This document shows positions 49,345 to 60,241 of a stretch of DNA of 64,000 nt, piece by piece; position 1 is the first letter of the stretch, and the number at the start of each line of letters is the position of its first letter. The DNA lies in contig JAQOOI010000021.1 of NCBI GenBank assembly GCA_028554645.1, positions 1,612,001 to 1,676,000 on the forward strand, in the 5' to 3' direction. This stretch comes from Omphalotus guepiniiformis. Lineage: Eukaryota; Basidiomycota; Agaricomycetes; Agaricales; Omphalotaceae. The translations under genes were made by a program, and so were the position numbers. The notes under the pieces were generated by a model. The model searched no databases. It was given only the letters and a program-made list of their open reading frames with translations, and had not been told where the DNA came from.

Positions 49345-49587
49345 ATGGCCTTTATGCCGAAGGTCATCCGACACGTACCATCAACCTGGCACATTTTCCC
49401 TGATTCCAAGTGGGAGGTAAGTCCATAGGGCGACTGATATGCCCCAAGTCCAGGCTTTAAACTTGCGCTTGGGCATTAGATTCTGAAGTTTGTCCCTATG
49501 ACAGAGCGATCCTTTGTATCTTGTTCAAGGAACTACAGCATGAGTTTTGCGGCCAGACATATGGGTGAAGAGAAAAAGACCGACTAA
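49345..49587 (+). CDS. Small predicted protein, 59 residues
   Basis: Exons 49345-49416 and 49480-49587, joined over a 63-bp intron with GTAAGT and TTAG ends, give MAFMPKVIRHVPSTWHIFPD, then SKWEILKFVPMTERSFVSCS, then RNYSMSFAARHMGEEKKTD and TAA. The basic, aromatic-rich N-terminus looks like that of small mitochondrial inner-membrane subunits, but I cannot assign a family and there is no clear TM helix. An earlier acceptor (AG at 49451-49452) would instead give a 34-residue product ending ALNLRLGIRF. It lies 168 bp upstream of the VPS45 start on the same strand, so it might also be an upstream ORF in that transcript. The codon-frame continuity across a good intron is the main support. Confidence 0.4.
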
Positions 49588-49755
49588 AGCGCTGTATAGT
49601 ATTCCGAGCACTGGTAAGTGGTTGCGAAAATTAGAGTCGCAGTATATTTACGTAATCGTTGCGTACGTGACTGCGTACCTGCTGCGCTACTAGTACTACG
49701 TTGCTTACCTTCCAGTCTCGAAACTGAGCGATACTCTGGCGATACTCTATTCAAG

Positions 49756-52227
49756 ATGGATGTCATAAAAGCCGTAGAGACATATGTCACGAAGGTGGTC
49801 GCTGAGCCTTCGGCGATGAAGGTGTTATTGTTGGACGTCCATACCGTACGTCGGCCGCCATCTGGAAAGTAATTTTCGACGAAGCTCACAAACTCATAGA
49901 CGCCAATCGTATCGTTAGCTTCCACACAATCTACCTTACTTTCACATCAAGTCTATCTCACAGACCGCATAGACAACCAGAAACGTGATAGGATGCCCCA
50001 TATGAAATGCGTCTGTTTTCTGCGAAGCAGTGAGGACAGTCTTGATGCTCTGCAAGCTGAACTGAAAGAACCAAAATATGGAGAGTACTACCTCTGTCAG
50101 TCGGTGAATCATTAGCTGGTTCGTGGCGCTTGAGTGCAAAGGTACTGACAGTCTTACTCCTCAGATTTCAGTAATATCCTGAGCAAATCGATCATAGAAC
50201 GTCTTGCTGAGGCGGACGAATACGAAGTAGTCCGGGAGGTTCAGGTATCTCAGCTAAGCTATGCTCATGTCTGTTCCCAACTCAAATTCAAGTCAAGGAA
50301 TATTTTGCAGATTATGCGCCATTGCTTCCATCTTTGTTCTCACTCAATCATATACCGTCAAAGTCCAAGCCATTGTATGGAACATCCCCGAACTCTTGGA
50401 ACCCTGACGCCCTTGAACGTTCCGTACAGGGCATCATTGCTGTTCTCCTTAGCTTAAAAAAAAAGCCAGTCATCCGCTACGAAAAGATGAGTGGTATGGC
50501 TAAGAAATTAGCCACAGAAGTTCAAGTATGTGTTCAGTTGAATATACAGCGCTGCCGGAAGCTCAATCTTGCTCAACACCGTATCCATTCAGAGTCGACC
50601 CTTTTCGACTTCCGATTAACCCAGGTCCCACCGTTATTGCTCATTCTAGATCGAAGGAATGATCCAGTCACACCCTTGTTATCTCAGTGGACATATCAAG
50701 CAATGGTTCATGAATTGCTAGGCATTCAGAATGGACGTGTAAGCCTCAGTCAGGTTCCTGATATTCGGCCGGAACTCTCAGTGAGTTAGTTTCTATGCGT
50801 CCGAATTCGTAATTCACAAAGTCCATTCTTCAGGAAATTACACTCACAACCACCACCGATCCTTTCTTCCAAGCACATTATTTAGCCACCTTTGGTGACC
50901 TCGGTTCATCGTTGAAGAACTACGTCCAGTCGTATCAGTCTCGATCTCTATCACAGTCACCTTCTTCAATCAATTCAATCTCAGATATGAAACGGTTTGT
51001 GGAAGAATATCCTGAGTTTAGGAAGCTTGGTGGCAATGTGAGCAAACACGTTGCCTTAGTGGGCGAGCTCAGTCGGCTTGTTGGGAAAGACAAACTTCTT
51101 GAAGCCGGGGAGGTGGAGCAAGGCTTAGCGACAAGTTCCGGGGCTGACTTTAAAGTAAAATCTCTTTCCATTTACAAGAGTCGAAGCACTCACACTTGCG
51201 GCAGGAAGTGCAAGATCTTATCAAGGATCCAGTTATCTCGCCAAGGCACAAGCTTCGTTTAGTGATTCTATATGCTCTTCGATACCAGAAAAGTCAGGCA
51301 GCTAATATCGCATCACTGATTAATCTCCTGCTCGCAAATGGAATATCTCGAGAAGATGCTCGCGTGAGTCAGTGTAGATCGTGTGACGGCGTATTTCCGC
51401 TCATCATTTCCTCTCAGCTGGTCTATGTGTTTTTGAACATTTCAGGCGCGGACCAGCGGCAAGATGATCTGTTTTCTACTGAATCTTTACTCGCCAAGGG
51501 AAGATCCGCCTTAAAGGGTCTCAAAGTGAGTGGCCGGACCTGTTCTTAAATGCGTAAACTAACAGCATACCCGTAGGGCGTAGAAAATGTGTATACACAG
51601 CACACGCCACATCTCTCACAAACTCTTGAGCATCTGTTTAAAGGACGACTGAGGGACATCAGCTATCCTTTCCTGGAAAGCCCTGGTCCAAATGCTTCGT
51701 TGCAAAGGTATGATCTTCGTGGTGACATCTATTGTGCTGCTGCTAAGCACTACGTCAAGGCCTCAGGATGTTATCATCTTCATGATAGGAGGTACTACAT
51801 ATGAGGAAGCCAGGACGGTCGCATTACTCAATCAGCAATCGACTCCCGCATTCGCTGGTGCAGCACCATCTAGCGCCGGCACCCGTCTACTATTGGGAGG
51901 GACCTGCATCCATAATTCCTCCTCGTAAGTTGTACTCATTGCCATTTACGCGTTGCTAACGCCTGCCGAAGTTACCTTGATATGGTCAATACTGCTGCGG
52001 AGGACTTCTCGTCGTCGGTATATGAGCCTCCCCCCGAATCTGCCTCAAATGCTCCTTCGCTAAATTTGAACCTTGGAGGCGTTAATGTTAGTCTTGGAGG
52101 AGCAGGAACAGGTGTTTATCGGTCTAGTGGAGAAGCTGTCGGCGTGCAAGCAGAAGGTATTCGTGATGGTGTGATGAATTTGATAGGGAAAGTCAAACAA
52201 GGTGTAGACCGTATCACTATACCTTAA
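49756..52227 (+). CDS. VPS45: Sec1/Munc18-family protein Vps45
   Basis: Binds the syntaxin Tlg2/Pep12-type SNAREs and promotes vesicle fusion at the trans-Golgi network and endosome. The start [15 protein letters not shown] is typical of Vps45. Exons then give [19 protein letters not shown] sequence at about 49948-49985, [60 protein letters not shown] (the Sec1 core LILDRxxDxxxPLL), [15 protein letters not shown] and [20 protein letters not shown]. Later come [20 protein letters not shown] and a conserved glycine-rich [20 protein letters not shown]. The C-terminus [13 protein letters not shown] ends at 52227. About ten exons. The family is certain; some internal borders are approximate. Confidence 0.93.
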
Positions 52228-52484
52228 GGACATTGAAATATTAAACTACGTATATATAATAATGAGACGGATCTGGTTCGAACTTCGTAGATTCCTAGGG
52301 TAAAATTCGGTGATCGAAAGTGAACTTGTAGGCGAAAATGCAGTGATTCTCTCTGACACGTCGACTATAAGTCACGGGATACATTTACTCTTCTCTCTAC
52401 TTATATTATTCTTCTCTCTTTCTCTACACCTGTCTACTCCTTGGGCTTCTTGTTTCTGGTTTCCTATCTGTCGGTTAGGACATA

Positions 52485-54250
52485 ATGGCGAAAGGATTTT
52501 TCGCGAATTTAAAAGGCGTTGACGCATTCGGGAAGGCACGTCAATCCCTTTTACACGGTTGCAAATTACTGAATACTACAACATCCAGACTACAGAAGAT
52601 GTGAAGGTCAAGACCCGCACTGGCGCTTTTCGTATGTCTAAACATTTCCTATGCAATGGAAGGCCTAAAAAGTTGTCCAGTTACTCTTGTTTCCGCGGCA
52701 ATCATCTTAACGTTCACCATGATGGAATTCATGGACTATCGGAGAGTATACATCGATACTTCGTTGGTTGTTGACAAGAGCAGAGGAGAGAAACTCACAG
52801 TTAATCTAAACGTCACCTTCCCGAGAGTACCTTGCTATCGTACGTATACCCTTATGCTAACCAGGCGTGTGTTGATTTAAGCCCGAGTTCAGTTCTCAGT
52901 CTGGACGTCATGGACATAAGCGGGGAAACACAGAGAGACATCTCCCATAACGTTTTGAAGACGCGCCTCGATCCTACTGGTACTTCCATTCCTGGCTCTC
53001 GCAGTGCCGACCTCAGGAACGATGTCGACAAAATGAACGACCAACAGGGAGAAGGCTATTGTGGTTCATGTTATGGTGGTCTAGAGCCTGCAAGTGGTTG
53101 CTGTAACACTTGTGAGGAAGTCCGAACCGCATATGTGAACCGAGGATGGAGTTTCTCGAACCCAGATGCTATTGAGCAGGTCGGTGTGACGCTGTCGTGT
53201 TAGATATCCTCAACTAATGTGCTCTCCATAGTGTAAAAGCGAAGGGTGGTCGGACAAATTGAAGGAACAAGCAAATGAGGGGTGCAATATCGCTGGTCGC
53301 ATTCGTGTCAACAAGGTCATCGGGAACATTCACTTGTCTCCTGGTAGATCGTTCCAGAGCAGTGCTCGAAACATCTATGAGCTGGTGCCTTACCTTAGAG
53401 ATGATGGCAATAAACATGACTTCTCTCACACAATACATCAGTTCGCGTTTGAAGGTAATGCTTTCTCAAAATTCGTGACTTATCGCTAAGTTCATTCGTT
53501 TGAAGGGGATGACGAGTACGATATATACAAAGCCAAAACTAGTCGGGAGATGAAGAAACGACTTGGGCTTGATGTCAATCCTTTGGACAACTCTTTACAC
53601 CGGGTAAGTTCTGAACCTCTTGATCTTGTTGTTCAAGTGCCCCGCCTCATGCCCGACTTTTGGACCGGACCTCTAAAGCTAACTACATGTTCCAATATTT
53701 CATGAAAGTGGTATCAACACAGTTTAGAACAATTGACGGAAAAACCGTACGCTCTGCAGTCCCCGAGTATATGTACCTTGCTGATTCCAATACTGTTCAC
53801 AGATCAATACTCACCAGTACAGTGTGACGCATTTCGAGCGTGACCTCACTGAAGGAGCAGCGGGTGATACTCCTCAAGGTGTTCACATACAACATGGTGT
53901 CAACGGTGTACCAGGTATGTAGGGCTTGCTGAATTCGCCATTCTTATTTCGAATTAAATGTCCCCCCATCTCAGGCGCTTTCTTCAATTTTGAAATCTCG
54001 CCCATTCTCGTCGTGCATTCAGATACACGACAGTCGTTTGCACACTTCGTCACATCGTAAGCACACTTCGAACTCTCTGATAATGTCTTTCTTATTCATT
54101 CCCCGAAGAACATGCGCTATCATTGGAGGAGTACTAACAGTGGCATCACTACTTGATAGTGCTCTATTCGCCACTAGCAAAGCATTGAAGAAGCAGGGTG
54201 GCCATAAGGCTAATGATCAAACCGCAGGCTATGGTGGTAAACTCATGTAA
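52485..54250 (+). CDS. ERV46: COPII cargo receptor Erv46 (ERGIC3)
   Basis: Cycles between ER and Golgi with Erv41 as a retrograde receptor for escaped ER proteins. The N-terminal exon MAKGFFANLKGVDAFGK is followed by TTEDVKVKTRTGA, then the first TM LVSAAIILTFTMMEFMDY. The lumenal domain contains NVTFPRVPCYLLSLDVMDIS and the paired-cysteine segment YCGSCYGGLEPASGCCNTC, then GCNIAGRIRVNKVIGNIHLS. Toward the end come AFFNFEISPILVVHSDTRQS and the second TM, IIGGVLTVASLLDSALFAT. The cytosolic tail is KALKKQGGHKANDQTAGYGG with a terminal KLM. The first intron appears to use a GC donor (AAG|GCACGT) if the family's T-x-ED segment is kept. Domain layout and length match the family. It is co-oriented with VPS45, 257 bp downstream. 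Confidence 0.93.
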
Positions 54251-54460
54251 TATACGCATTGATACTGTAATTGTTCCAATGGAGGGGTTACCACATCAGA
54301 CTCGGACAGATGCTTTGGAATACAGGACAGTAAATAAATGACACAAGGCCAAGCTTCCTTCTTCTAGCTAAAGATACAGATATATAGCATAAAAACCCAT
54401 AAGGATACACGGCAAATTCAACATCAAAACAGAGAATAGTCAATCTCGTGATGACCATAC

Positions 54461-56527
54461 TCAAGGTTTCTTTCGCGAAGCGAATCTAGAAGCGGGGTTG
54501 GCTTTGCGCTTTTTCGACGGTGGAGCAGTCATATTCTGAGTTGTTGCACGCTTGTTTGTTAAGGGAACAACTTGAGAGTACTAGTAAAGGGTCAGAAAAG
54601 ATCGACTTCGTCAACTAAGAACAAAGAACAGACCTGCGACGTGATCATGAGTTCGTCTTCATTTTCGTCTTCTTCTACCGCATCTTCCCCAAGCGCGGCA
54701 GCTTGCTCTTCGTCATCACTCGGTAGCTTCAGTCTGCCTCTCCCTATCTTCCTTGACCCACGCGGCTTACTGGAGTGAACTATACTGCTGGAGTCACTAG
54801 GATCAGCTTCGTCCGGATACACCAGGTCATTCTGTGCCAGCGAGCCTTCTTCAAAGACGTCTGAATCTGAGTCGTCTTCTTGCTTCACATCGAATACAGC
54901 TTGCACACGACGAATGACTCGTATTTGAGGTGCAGATTGAGGCGCGACCCTCTGAGGTGCGCGCGGTGAGGTCTGAGGTACAGACTTTCGAGGTCTGGCG
55001 TGTAGCTGATCGACTGTCTCTGGAAGGGATTGCTGTTTAATTGACTTCGCAGACGGCGCCGAGCGGGATATTGCTTTTGGAATTGGTGTCTTTCTCCTGG
55101 AAGGGCCAGGACGAGAGACGCGGTCTGATACGACAGGATGAGAAGGCGAATCATATTCAGGAGGGCTAAGGGGGTATTTCTCGGATGCAGACTCCTTCAC
55201 TTGGTCGTGGTCCGTATATCGTGATATAGGAGTTAAAGGTGCCGTGTTGAAAGAGGACTGGTTCTGCACTACAGGTTAGCATAGTGGAAAATCTTGATGT
55301 ATGGTCGCAATGCCATACCAAGAGTATTTGATTCAAATCCTCCACCTTTGTGGCCAGGGAACAACGCTCGCCTTCGACCCTAAGAAAATGCTCTTGCCAA
55401 TTCCTAGACTGATCTTTCCATTGGGCGGACTCCCGCCGTATGAGGGATATTGCCTCAGTTTGATGGGTCACCTTCGAAGATATAGATATCGTAAGCATCA
55501 GGGAAAGCGACTTCAAATACACTAGATGCCCTACGGTAGATTCGGCCTGCCTCAGCTACTCCCAGTTTGAATAAGCCAGCGAAGCATATGAATTGAAAGT
55601 TTTGCGTACCGATGCTTTCAATAATTCAACTTCTTGCTTCCACTCTTGAGTCTCCATTTGTGCCTCGTGTAGCAATTTTATGGCGTTGTCTCGGTCATTC
55701 CTGGCTTCCAACGCGTCTGCGACAGCGCGGGCCACCTCCGCCTGGGACCTGCATTCAGCTTCGGCCAACTGCGCAAACATCGTAACTATGAGCAATTCGA
55801 GAACTTTATGCCATTGAACATACGATTTTGTAGATTGAGTGAGACAAAGTAGAGAGAGATTCCGCGATTTGTGTCGAAGGATGAGTGCTCTCCATTTCAG
55901 TTGGAAATAATTATGTAATCGACTTTCAGCCTGAACATACCCCCCTCACAAATCCACCCGTAGTCCACTTCGTTCCTTTTCATTGTTTCTCATCTTTTCG
56001 TTTGAAGGTTCTAATAAAGTTCTTCAATTCTTGGTGCTTCTCCTGCTTGCTTCGTTCAAGTTCTGTTCATTTCTTACTCAAACGTTCATCTGCAAGTTTC
56101 AAATGTCGACGTACCTTCCATCATTGCCGCAAGCTGTGACATCCGAGCTTTGCCACTCTGCTCGATCATGCTGAGCAGCACTTCCATGTCTGTTGAAAAA
56201 GGTATCAATGAATTATCTGGATTTGCTCATTATCGCTTACTGACCCTCATTAGAGTCTTGTTTCGCTCTTTCTTCTAAGATGTCCTCCCTCACCTTTTGA
56301 ATGCCATGCAGCAGCGCTCGGATTTCGTCTCTCCGAACTTCTTTCTCAACGCGACTGGCTGCTTTTTCCTGTTCCAATTCTGATGATCGTGAAATGCACT
56401 CCCGACATCGGTCTAGCTGATTGTTCAATTTGTCTCGAACTTCGTTCAGTTGTTCCTCAACAGTGGGTTCACTCTGGCTAGTAATTACCCTAGCTCGATC
56501 GTCGAGGCTATCGCCATCGGAGTGCAT
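54461..56527 (-). CDS. Coiled-coil protein with basic nuclear-type tail
   Basis: Several exons. MHSDGDSLDDRARVITSQSE (ATG at 56525-56527) leads into a heptad-like helical region, VEEQLNEVRDKLNNQLDRCR, then ECISRSSELEQEKAASRVEK and VRRDEIRALLHGIQKVREDI. Further coiled coil follows at about 55570-55795 (EAECRSQAEVARAVADALEA) and 55330-55500. The 54640-55265 exon is disordered: Ser/Pro-rich, with PPEYDSPSHPVVSDRVSRPG, an acidic run (EEDENEDELMITSQ) and a basic GRGRLKLP motif. A final 51-bp intron adds YSQVVPLTNKRATTQNMTAP and PPSKKRKANPASRFASRKKP, a strong nuclear localisation signal. The true N-terminus may lie further upstream (coding-like GRLYSSVLDLSLAT precedes the ATG). Long coiled coil plus basic tail suggests a chromosome, kinetochore or centrosome-associated protein, but no family was recognised. 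Confidence 0.6.
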
Positions 56528-57757
56528 GGTCGCCAGGGAAAGATCAAGAACTGAAGAATACAATCGGCCCGTGACCGACAACTCGGCGTCTCTGGCATCG
56601 TGAAATGCTCAATAGATGCATTGTGTAGCGCTCGTCATCGATCTCCTTCACAGGCAGGCAGACACGCAACACTTGTTCAATAAACCCGCACAAATTGCCC
56701 TGTTCTGAGGCCAACGTCCCCAGCATAATCATAGAAAGTCGTGGATCCTGCTAGCAGTAATATGTTATGCCTGACCTTAAGGTCTTCCTGCGAGGGGCCT
56801 TGCGCTGTACAACATTCCGCATCGATGAAGGAATATCGAGTACGGCGAGTACAAGCGAATCTACGGGCCAACTTTCGATTTGTTCCGACAGAGGATTTTA
56901 TGCTACCTCACGCCTTATCGTCAAATCACACCAATCATCTATTCAATGAATCAGTGGGCTGTTGCATCAACTGCGATATGTCAACTATCAAACCATTCAA
57001 GTTAGCTGTCTAATGCGATTGCAGTGAGCTTTACTTAACATTACCTCCCGTCCTCGCTCGTTAACGCCTAAGCAAAATAGGAATGGTATCACTCTACACC
57101 CATCATTTAAGCGAACAGCTGAGGGACTTCAACATATTGTTCGCGGCCCGCCCGGACTATACACTTTCTCCAAGCTGCCTCCGAATTTATTCCCCCTCTT
57201 GTTTGCGGGATGATTCCAGATAAGCATGTAACAGTAAATCGTTCAGGGTACCTAAATGTAGTATAAGTGACCTTGAATGGGTGCTCAATCGAATCTTCCC
57301 AGTGAGTGGCGCAGTCAGCAATGACTGGTTCTTCATCCCAGCTATCTCCAGATAGAAATGATCGTTTGTTTTAACCGCCACGAGTGCTTGATTCTGAACG
57401 TGATAATCCGCGACAAGTAAATCATGTCCAACAGTATGCTATCATCCAGATTCGAAGAATTCGAAGTTCAATTGTCGGGGGTTGTGGGGATGGTTCATTG
57501 GGTTGCGATATATGAGGACTTTATCAACTTTACAGCAAATCTGAGTCTCCGCTAGAGGGCGTTAGCCGTTATTATGTACTCACCGATGTCGATCGATAAC
57601 AGTTATGCGTGGTTCTCTGATGCTTTCGCGTCACCGAGTGCTGTTAGTACTGATACAAAACCAGATAACAGATACTCGACAAGTATAAGTATTTTCAAGT
57701 AATAACTTCATAACGGGCCACCGGTTGGTAAACAATTCACAGTGATCTGGCAGCAGC
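56528..57757. other. Intergenic region
   Basis: Between the coiled-coil gene and the FKBP gene. It may contain additional 5' exon(s) of the minus-strand coiled-coil gene around 56540-56870, where open stretches occur, but no join is convincing. The remainder shows nothing recognisable. Confidence 0.35.
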
Positions 57758-58403
57758 ATGGTGGGCTATGTCCACTCATCAATATAGGCTCGCTTTCTGG
57801 ACTCTTAAAACTGTTCTTCTGTATAGGGTGTGTCTGTTGAACGTGTGATTCCGGGGGACGGAAAGAACTACCCTCAGACGGGAGGCAAGTACTGATAGCG
57901 ACAATGAACATCTCAGGCTACGCATGCTTACAGTTTCCCTATTGCAGACATAGTTAGTATCCATTATGTCGGGACACTGGAGGATGGGTCAATATTCGAC
58001 TCAAGCTATGACAGGTGCGTGCGTTTCCCTCTGACCTGGAGTGAGCATCCGAATTGAAGACCGCCCAATATTGTTCAGGGGACGGCCATTCGTAGTTGAA
58101 ATCGGAACCGGTCAAGCGATTCAAGGCTGGGATGAAGGTTTGTAAGATTGACTGAGACACAAACAAGCTGCCTAAACGATTCCTTTCTTAGGTGTACCAT
58201 TACTCTCGAAAGGCGAAAAAGCTGTCCTTACAGCAACAGCTGATCTGGTGAGTGTCCAGTCATTGCTTATATTCTGTGAATGTTCCCGCTGAAATTGTAA
58301 GGCTTATGGCGATCGCGGAGTACCACCAATAATTCCACCAAATAGTACATTGAAGTTCGAGATGGAACTTCTGGACATTCTTAGGCCAAAGGCGACTCAG
58401 TAA
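57758..58403 (+). CDS. FPR1: FKBP12-type peptidyl-prolyl isomerase
   Basis: Cytosolic cis-trans prolyl isomerase and target of FK506 and rapamycin. Six exons: 57758-57760 (ATG alone), 57827-57884, 57948-58014, 58079-58137, 58192-58247 and 58302-58403, giving 114 residues in frame. The protein starts [21 protein letters not shown], then [60 protein letters not shown] and [20 protein letters not shown]. Drug- and substrate-pocket residues (Tyr and Asp of HYVGxL...FDSS, GQxIxGWDEG, the AYGxxGxPPxIPPN loop) are all present. The end is [12 protein letters not shown], slightly longer than yeast Fpr1. The second intron (57885-57947) begins GCAAGT, a GC-AG intron. The single-codon first exon follows from homology: FKBP12 proteins start MGV. 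Confidence 0.92.
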
Positions 58404-59576
58404 ATTTCTTGGATCAAAGGCTGTGACATTCTGGTATCAAGGTCTCTTTGTATTTGTGTTTTAAATTGAACTTCGTGGAGACAAACCGTACGCACCATGA
58501 GTGAGTTGCTAACTTAATGAGATGACACAAGGTTAGACGCGAGCTAGTGAGTAACGGGGGACACGAAAATGAAACGACAGCATAAGCGTAAGCATGCTGC
58601 TGATGCCGACGAAGGCTATCGTTCTGTGAAAAGGTCTCTGGCGGACCCAAAATCATATGTAGCGTTTAAGAGTCGTACATGCCATGCCCTTCACGTCCGA
58701 GCTAAGATTCCACGTCTAACACATGTGTCGTACCTTGCACGAAAAGCGGGGAAATCATACAGGAAGAGAATCGTGATGTGATTTCTGCCTCTAGCCTATT
58801 ATCAATGCTTGCACTAAGCTGATCGTCAATTGCCTTTCAACGATTTGATTGCTCTATGGGACGGACACCTTCGACTTGGACTCTGCTGCGCTCTCTACTG
58901 GACGACCAGAAACTGCATTCATACCAATGGGCAGCGCACACTGCTTGACCAGGGGATACACACGGTCCCGTCACATCTTCACGTTACCACCGAAAATACA
59001 CGCCTGAAGAGCTACGACTACGAATTTCCGGCCGAGGTAGGTGAATGATCAGGCAAAGTTTCCAGCCTTCTGTTCATAAGGAGCCCCAGATCGTGCACCT
59101 CACAAGAGTCCGAGAAACGAGGGCAATAGTGCCTTATGGATCACTTACAACTAGCGCAGCATTCTTGGAAACAAGAATCAGTCTGCAGATACACCACAGG
59201 CTTGATTCGCTTTGTTCGACTGCCGACGGACGGAAGCTTGGCGTATTGCAACGTTCGTAGTACTATTGGAACAGTTTTCGCCGAATTACTCGACAAAGGC
59301 TACGTTCATCTTCTGGTATTGCCCACGAGGGAGATTGATACGACACATACGCGTGTCAATTTCAATCTTTGGCGTACAGATAGTAGTTTGAGCCGCGCTG
59401 TAAACATCATCCGTGTGTACAGGTCAACCATTCCATGGGTGCCATGACACATCTAAATCTTTCTGTAAGTGATTGACATTTTAATTCGGAGGGTTTTCAA
59501 AGACTGACGTTAGCCACTGCCTCCTGTGCGAGTCCATATACAAGGATGTCGGCGGGCGGCATCATCAATCCTTTTT
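58404..59576. other. Intergenic region without supported gene
   Basis: Contains two open frames, 58569-58781 (Lys/Arg-rich, MKRQHKRKHAADADEGYRSV...) and 59136-59447, on the plus strand. Neither has a recognisable domain or a clear gene structure, so I do not call them. Confidence 0.35.
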
Positions 59577-59995
59577 CATTTGCCGAGTCTCTTCCGACTC
59601 AAGTAGCTTTTGTTCCGCGGGGGAAAGGGTGAAAAAGGATGCTTTTTGCCTAGCAGCCCAGCGACGAATCTTGAGCATAGGGAATGGGCTAAGGTTTCAG
59701 GATGCAAGCAGTTCTTAACCACATACCGGTTGAAATACATGCTCTTCATCACCAAAGTCATAGAGGAATATTGAGTACAGGATAACACCTAGCCTCCTGT
59801 ATGTTTAGAGATTGCCTCAGCCGTTCAAAGTAGAATAATGGTACCTGGGATCGCAAAATGGGTCGCTAGCCTGGAAAGGGTATACACCCACTGTGGGCGG
59901 AAGTCATTTGGATCACGATGCACTTGAGAGAAGGTTCTACCACTGATTGAAGGAACTGTACGGAAATGAAGACGCTGAGGTTTTAACCTGAACAT
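59577..59995 (-). CDS. Small predicted mitochondrial single-pass membrane protein
   Basis: Exons 59995-59845, 59788-59727 and 59669-59577 join in frame to 101 residues. The N-terminus MFRLKPQRLHFRTVPSISGR has five Arg, one Lys and no acidic residue, as in a matrix-targeting presequence. Then comes DFRPQWVYTLSRLATHF and one predicted TM helix, AIPGVILYSIFLYDFG, made only after removing the first intron. It is followed by DEEHVFQPIRRWAARQKASF, and the helix-like end is TLSPAEQKLLESEETRQ. The size, presequence, single helix and charged tail resemble small accessory subunits of respiratory complexes or assembly factors, but I do not recognise the family. Both introns are about 56-57 bp with GT-AG ends. 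It is divergent from the aldolase gene, with 246 bp between the start codons. Confidence 0.65.
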
Positions 59996-60241
59996 CAAGA
60001 GTAGCACTTCAAGTAATTGGCGGAAAGCGAGGACCGGCAAAGTGTTTATGTAAGCGACAGTAAACCTCAGTAAACGCGATCAAGTCACATGGCTGTCACG
60101 CCGTCACTTACAAGTTACATGTTTCATCATCTTTCACTGGAAATACCGTGCTGAGACAGCAGAAGCCAATAAAAGGATGTTTATTCTCCATACTTCTTTC
60201 TTCGACCCATACACCGTCCGCAAGTCTTCAAGCTATCCAAC

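Noticed and set aside
58569..58781. Lys/Arg-rich 70-codon frame
   Set aside because: Low-complexity basic composition, no domain, no flanking exons.
59136..59447. 103-codon plus-strand frame
   Set aside because: No domain or gene context; the confident gene in this interval is on the minus strand further right.
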